Shown here piece after piece: positions 60,597 through 64,000 of a stretch of DNA of 64,000 nucleotides (its first letter is position 1; each line of letters begins with the position of its first letter). The position numbers were made by a program, and so were the translations under genes. The notes under the pieces are model-generated. The model had not been told where the DNA came from and did no database searches. It was given only the letters and a program-made list of their open reading frames with translations. The stretch lies in contig AP019005.1 in NCBI GenBank assembly GCA_003945285.1, positions 1,688,001 through 1,752,000 on the forward strand, in the 5' to 3' direction. This DNA comes from Hydrogenimonas sp. (GTDB taxonomy: Bacteria; Campylobacterota; Campylobacteria; Campylobacterales; Hydrogenimonadaceae).

Positions 60597-62197
60597 GACT
60601 CGCCTCCTATCTCTATCTTTCTGTATGTGTATATTTCGCTAAGCCTCGAGAAGTAGTCGAATGTCATCAATGTTACGGCAAAGCGGCTCCATGAGCTGCC
60701 GACAGCGGTAATTCCGGCATCGGCCGCTATGGAAACAAGCTCCTCACTCTCACTTTCGGACATCTTCCTTCCCACTATATCTTCGAACATCATATCCAGA
60801 TACTCTTTTACGGTGGAGGCATCTTTGTAGCGGTTTATTATTTCTGTCGAATCCCAGCCGTTACCTCCCCTGTTGAGGAATATGGCGGTACGGATATACT
60901 GGTGGAGCCTTATTACACTGTCTGTATCGGAGACACCCTCATCGGGCCTTCCCAGTTTGTAGGTGAAGGCGTACTGGTTGCTTCCTCCCATACCGTCTGT
61001 GAACATATAGCGGAAAGATGTTCCGCCCGGCTCCATTCCCAGGGTCTGGTTGAGCCCCATGTATATCTCCTCTATCGGCTTGATCCTGTCCGATTCGAAG
61101 AGGTACTTTTTTGAAAAGAGTATCTGTGTGAATATCTGCGCGAATGTGGTCGGCTCACTCTTCTCTATTTCGTAAGCTATACTCTTCTTCTCTTCGGCCG
61201 ACATTGTAGGGAAGAAGAGGGCTACCAGCCTGTCTATAACCGTCGGTATCAGATCGGGGTGGTTCGCTACCGCCCTGTAGAAATCATCTCCCGTGGTTAT
61301 CTCGGTTCCGAAAAGCTCTACAGGCTCACTGTTTTTCTCATCGGGGTTGTTCTCATCGTTGTAGAACTTGTAGACATAGCCGTATATTCCGTCGCTGTTT
61401 TGCTCTCTGGCCACAACCCATCTCCAGCTCTTAAGAGCCTTTGCCGCCAGGGGAACATGCAGGTCGTTATAGTCGTAGAGCCAGATCTCGAGCATCTCCC
61501 GTCCGTTATCTTCGGGGCTTCTGAATCTTGCCCAGTTCTCTTTGGAGACCATATGGCGGTATACAAGATCTCTTATGGGAAGCCCTTTGTCAAGATCTCC
61601 TTTTATTCTTTCGTGGTTGCTTGCGATCAGCTCCGGAAACCTGTATACGCTTTCGACTTCGTATGCCGGTGAAAAGAGTATTGTCTGCCCCAGGGTGTAT
61701 GCCATCCACTCGTTGAAATAGTCACGGCTAAGCTTCGTGTAGTAGAGTGTCGTGGCGATATGGCTGAATATTCTCCATCTCTTCTCGAAGAGTCTGTCAC
61801 CCTGCCTGCCGTCGTAACCTATAACATAGTCGTCTACGAATATCTTGTCCAGATCTGGCTGGGATACGTTTCTATCGGAGAGCTTCGCAAGGAAATCCGA
61901 GATGAATGTTCCGCTTGTAATCTCTTTTTTCAGGGTGTTGATATCCCTGCCCTTGAAGAGGGTCGAGTAGAGTTTTCTGGCAACGTAGAGTCTATCCTCT
62001 TCACTCAAAGAGTTGAAGCTCTCATCGTCTATAGCCTCGAAAGAGAAAGATGCGGCTACGACGGGAGCGGAGTCTTCATCGGAAGAGAATGACACTTCAT
62101 CGCCCGTAGCCGCATCTGTAGCCGCCCCTCCGCAGCCTGTCAAGAGGATGAGGGTAAATGTCGTTGCGACAAAAATCGAAATAATGTGCCTGAGCAT
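60593..62197 (-). CDS. DUF1800-like lipoprotein
   Basis: A 534-residue lipoprotein: signal MLRHIISIFVATTFTLILLTGC with lipobox LLTGC (C22), followed by an acidic serine-rich linker. Resemblance to DUF1800 is seen in NGREMLEIWLYDYN, FGTEITTGDDFYRAVANHPDLIPTVIDRLVALFFP and the C-terminal FLNRGGNGWDSTEIINRYKD, but it is divergent from typical members. A strong AGGAGGT ribosome site precedes the ATG. It is the first gene of the pair with the DUF1501 gene and has a long leader with a GEMM riboswitch-like aptamer. Confidence 0.72.
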   Translation of the reverse strand: MLRHIISIFVATTFTLILLTGCGGAATDAATGDEVSFSSDEDSAPVVAASFSFEAIDDESFNSLSEEDRLYVARKLYSTLFKGRDINTLKKEITSGTFISDFLAKLSDRNVSQPDLDKIFVDDYVIGYDGRQGDRLFEKRWRIFSHIATTLYYTKLSRDYFNEWMAYTLGQTILFSPAYEVESVYRFPELIASNHERIKGDLDKGLPIRDLVYRHMVSKENWARFRSPEDNGREMLEIWLYDYNDLHVPLAAKALKSWRWVVAREQNSDGIYGYVYKFYNDENNPDEKNSEPVELFGTEITTGDDFYRAVANHPDLIPTVIDRLVALFFPTMSAEEKKSIAYEIEKSEPTTFAQIFTQILFSKKYLFESDRIKPIEEIYMGLNQTLGMEPGGTSFRYMFTDGMGGSNQYAFTYKLGRPDEGVSDTDSVIRLHQYIRTAIFLNRGGNGWDSTEIINRYKDASTVKEYLDMMFEDIVGRKMSESESEELVSIAADAGITAVGSSWSRFAVTLMTFDYFSRLSEIYTYRKIEIGGES

Positions 62198-62356
62198 GGG
62201 ATGACCTCCTGCAACTGGTTTCCGGAGAGGATGCTACTGTAGTCGGTATCGATTTTTTTAGCTTCCAGTCTGCTTTTGTTTACTTGATGTTATACAAAGC
62301 TTGAGTAAAGAGCTGTACCGGCGCAAATACCCGTAACTGCGCATTCCAAAATTGTG

Positions 62357-62377
62357 AAAAACAGCTTATAAAGCTGT
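62357..62377 (-). terminator. intrinsic terminator between riboswitch and DUF1800 gene
   Basis: On the minus strand ACAGCTTTATAAGCTGT forms a seven-base stem with a three-base loop, running straight into TTTTT. It lies about 110 bases after the aptamer and 160 before the start codon, as expected for an expression platform, although further from the aptamer than usual. Confidence 0.65.
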
Positions 62378-62489
62378 ACCTTAAACCCTCTTTCGTTACA
62401 TGTGCAAAAGCAAAAAGGCATTTATAGCAAATATGCGGGAGGAAAACTGTACTGCAGGTCCGATACTGAAAGAAATCACTCTTTCGCAA

Positions 62490-62570
62490 AGAGAAGCAAC
62501 CTGGCGATCTTTGCAACCAAAGACCCATGGCTTTCCGTCCCTGCTTCACAACAGGTTTGGCCATAAACTG
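62490..62570 (-). ncRNA. GEMM (cyclic-di-GMP-I class) riboswitch-like aptamer
   Basis: Read on the minus strand, the sequence follows the GEMM consensus step by step. GGCCAAACC is followed by a six-base stem capped by a GNRA loop (CCTGTTGTGAAGCAGG), the hallmark GGGACGGAAAGCC, then a second hairpin CTTTGGTTGCAAAG, and the closing ATCGCCAGGTTGC. In the consensus the corresponding blocks are GGCAAACC, GAAA-looped stem, GGGACGCAAAGCC and GCxGGGUUGCC. GEMM aptamers bind cyclic-di-GMP, and a subgroup binds cGAMP. The downstream hairpin-T-run suggests control by transcription termination of the DUF1800/DUF1501 genes. Identification is from memory of the motif, without a covariance search. Confidence 0.75.
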
Positions 62571-62693
62571 TCTATATCTTATCATTGATACTATTAAATC
62601 AATATTAACTGATACTATGCAATTTGAGACTCTTTTCAGTATGAAGCTGCTCATCATTCACTGCTATGCTTTTATGGATGGGAGATATTATCA

Positions 62694-63257
62694 TCAACGG
62701 TCCACATCTGCGAGAACGAATGCGCAAATCACCGTAACATCATTGTTCTGCAGCACCGCATGGGCCTCCTGCAGAGTAAGTCCCGTGGTGACGATATCGT
62801 CCACGAGAACCGCTTCTATCCCTTTAGGGCCGTTATATCTGAACTCTCTGGAGTTTTGAAGTCTGAATGAGAGCGGCTGCCCGGAGTATGATAGACGGTT
62901 TCTGGCCCTCAGCCCTCCCCAGAGGGGTCTGTAGCCCTTCCGCTTCAGAGATTTCGCCAAAACGGCGGTGTGGCTATAACCGCCGGAGGAGTCGTCATCT
63001 ACGGGAATCACGAAACTGTTACCTTCGGCTTTCTCTATAATGGCGAAAGTATCTTCGGCCAGGATTTTATAGACAAGCCAGCCTTGCGGATGATGCTTGG
63101 TCAGCAAAAAGGGCTCCAGTTCGTCGTAGGAGTAGAAGCTTATAACATCGAGCCCGCTGCCGAGGCGGCGCACTTTCGGTTTTGGAGCCAGACAGAGGTT
63201 CCTGCACTCCCTGCAGATCGGCAAGAGCGCAAACCTCCTGCAGCTGTGGCAGCGCAA
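62694..63257 (-). CDS. ComF-family phosphoribosyltransferase-like protein
   Basis: A 187-residue protein of the ComF/PRTase family: an N-terminal zinc finger (CHSCRRFALLPICRECRN) and a C-terminal phosphoribosyltransferase-like motif VLVDDIVTTGLTLQEA. ComF proteins take part in natural transformation, and may handle single-stranded DNA with PriA; some serve other roles. The start is TTG at 63257, 5 bases after an AAAGGAGAG ribosome site. It lies downstream of lepA and upstream of the riboswitch leader. Confidence 0.9.
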   Translation of the reverse strand: MRCHSCRRFALLPICRECRNLCLAPKPKVRRLGSGLDVISFYSYDELEPFLLTKHHPQGWLVYKILAEDTFAIIEKAEGNSFVIPVDDDSSGGYSHTAVLAKSLKRKGYRPLWGGLRARNRLSYSGQPLSFRLQNSREFRYNGPKGIEAVLVDDIVTTGLTLQEAHAVLQNNDVTVICAFVLADVDR

Positions 63258-63307
63258 CTACTCTCCTTTAACTAGGATTATCAATCGACCTTCTCAACCG
63301 CTGAAGA

Positions 63308-64000
63308 TCAATCTATCTTCAGCACGGCAAGGAAAGCATCCTGCGGCAGCTGGACCTTGCCAATCGCCTTCATCCGCTTCTTCCCCTCTTTCTGCTTCTC
63401 GAGGAGCTTTCGCTTTCTGGTTATGTCTCCCCCGTAACACTTGGCGGTAACATTTTTTCCCATCGACTTCACCGTCTCTCTCGCAATGATCTTGTTGCCG
63501 ACGGATGCCTGCACCGCGACTTCGAAAAGCTGCCGGGGAATCAGCTCTTTCATCGTCTTTACAAGCTCCCTGCCACGCTGCTGCGCCTTATCGCGAGGAA
63601 CTATGATACTCAGCGCGTCAACCACCTCTCCGGCCACACGTACATCGAGCTTCACGAGATCCCCCTCGCGGTACCCTATCGGCTCATAGTCGAAACTGGC
63701 GTATCCTTTGGTGGCACTTTTCAGTTTGTCGTAGAAGTCTACGACAATCTCATTCATCGGCACGGCGTAGACAAGCATCACCCTCTCTTCGTTGAGATAC
63801 TCCATCTTCTCCTGCACGCCGCGTCTGTCGGCCATCATCGTAATGATATTCCCCAGGAACTCCTTGGGGGTAATGATCGTGGCGCGCACATAGGGTTCAT
63901 ATATCTTCTCTATCTTCCCGGTATCGGGCATCTCGCTCGGGTTCTGCACATCGACGACACTGCCGTCGGTAAGCTCCACCCTGTATACGACCGTCGGGGC
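63308..64000 (-). CDS. lepA: elongation factor 4 (LepA), C-terminal part (5' end outside window)
   Basis: The 231 residues cover domain IV-V and the special C-terminal domain of LepA, a ribosome-associated GTPase that aids translation under stress. Recognisable segments include [57 protein letters not shown] and the characteristic C-terminal [29 protein letters not shown]. The frame is open to the window edge. Confidence 0.97.
   Translation of the reverse strand, partial: APTVVYRVELTDGSVVDVQNPSEMPDTGKIEKIYEPYVRATIITPKEFLGNIITMMADRRGVQEKMEYLNEERVMLVYAVPMNEIVVDFYDKLKSATKGYASFDYEPIGYREGDLVKLDVRVAGEVVDALSIIVPRDKAQQRGRELVKTMKELIPRQLFEVAVQASVGNKIIARETVKSMGKNVTAKCYGGDITRKRKLLEKQKEGKKRMKAIGKVQLPQDAFLAVLKID

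Larger units (their letters stand above)
62198..62693 (-). promoter_or_regulatory. 496-base leader of the DUF1800/DUF1501 operon
   Basis: Between comF and the DUF1800 gene, all on the minus strand, lie a GEMM-like aptamer (62490-62570), a terminator hairpin (62357-62377), and a strong ribosome site before 62197. A possible -10 (GATATAG) and -35 lie just upstream of the aptamer around 62570-62610. No gene is supported in this space. Confidence 0.7.

Noticed and set aside
62280-62657. 125-codon minus-strand frame in the riboswitch leader
   Set aside because: It spans the aptamer and the terminator, has no ribosome site or family resemblance, and its codon pattern is unlike neighbouring genes.
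1-64000. CRISPR array or cas genes
   Set aside because: No regularly spaced direct repeats and no Cas-like proteins were seen; the AATTTTT heptamers at 18913-19360 are simple repeats without spacers.

Overview
The window looks like part of a chromosome from a hydrogen-oxidising member of the Campylobacterota (epsilonproteobacteria). The evidence is the Campylobacter-like order gyrA-flgP-flgQ-flgR-asd at the left edge, a hydABCDE-type membrane-bound [NiFe] uptake hydrogenase, and many conserved small epsilonproteobacterial genes. Base composition is fairly balanced and richer in GC than Campylobacter or Helicobacter, which fits a free-living, perhaps vent-type, chemolithotroph. A Hydrogenimonas-like genus is only a guess.

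Layout. 1-6.7 kb: gyrA 3' end, flgPQR behind a candidate sigma-54 promoter, asd-UPF0114-hemE-radical SAM in overlapping order, and tRNA-Asn. 6.7-9.7 kb: a degraded accessory patch (palindromic repeat, AT-rich AAA ATPase, 3'-truncated phage tape-measure fragment). 9.7-14.9 kb: P-type ATPase and a DUF4105/DUF3015 pair. 15.2-31 kb: the hydrogenase region. A leftward hyp operon (Ni transporter, four-helix-bundle ORF, hypB-C-D-E-A) and a leftward hydA-B-C-D-E-hypF operon are separated by a transposase-like gene and a porin. 31-45 kb: a Cache-like small protein, SDR, pckA, msrB, DedA, a probable ovothiol pair (ovoA plus a PLP lyase), an APC-like transporter, panE, carbonic anhydrase, a phytase-like esterase, a 272-bp palindromic element, DUF2062 and MgtC/DUF4010. 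45-47 kb: a repeat-containing lipoprotein. 47.4-50.7 kb: an AT-rich restriction-modification island (C5 methyltransferase, PLD-type nuclease, Vsr). 51-54.4 kb: a probable zinc uptake operon with no ATPase gene. 54.5-58.8 kb: DEAD-box helicase, BaiN-like flavoprotein, amidoligase and glutamine amidotransferase. 59-64 kb: a DUF1800/DUF1501 operon behind a sequence matching a GEMM (cyclic dinucleotide) riboswitch, then comF and lepA.

How it fits together. The hyd and hyp operons, with the Ni transporter, form a complete maturation set (HypA-F, HydD protease) for a quinone-reactive periplasmic hydrogenase with a Tat-exported small subunit and cytochrome b anchor. Their two control regions share an exact 23-bp sequence found in each divergent promoter gap, a candidate joint regulatory site. 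The strongest non-coding discovery is the GEMM-type aptamer followed by a terminator hairpin ahead of the DUF1800/DUF1501 genes. A family of imperfect intergenic palindromic elements, sharing ends such as GACCTTACGCAA and GGTAATTCAAA, is scattered through the window and appears undescribed as far as can be judged here.
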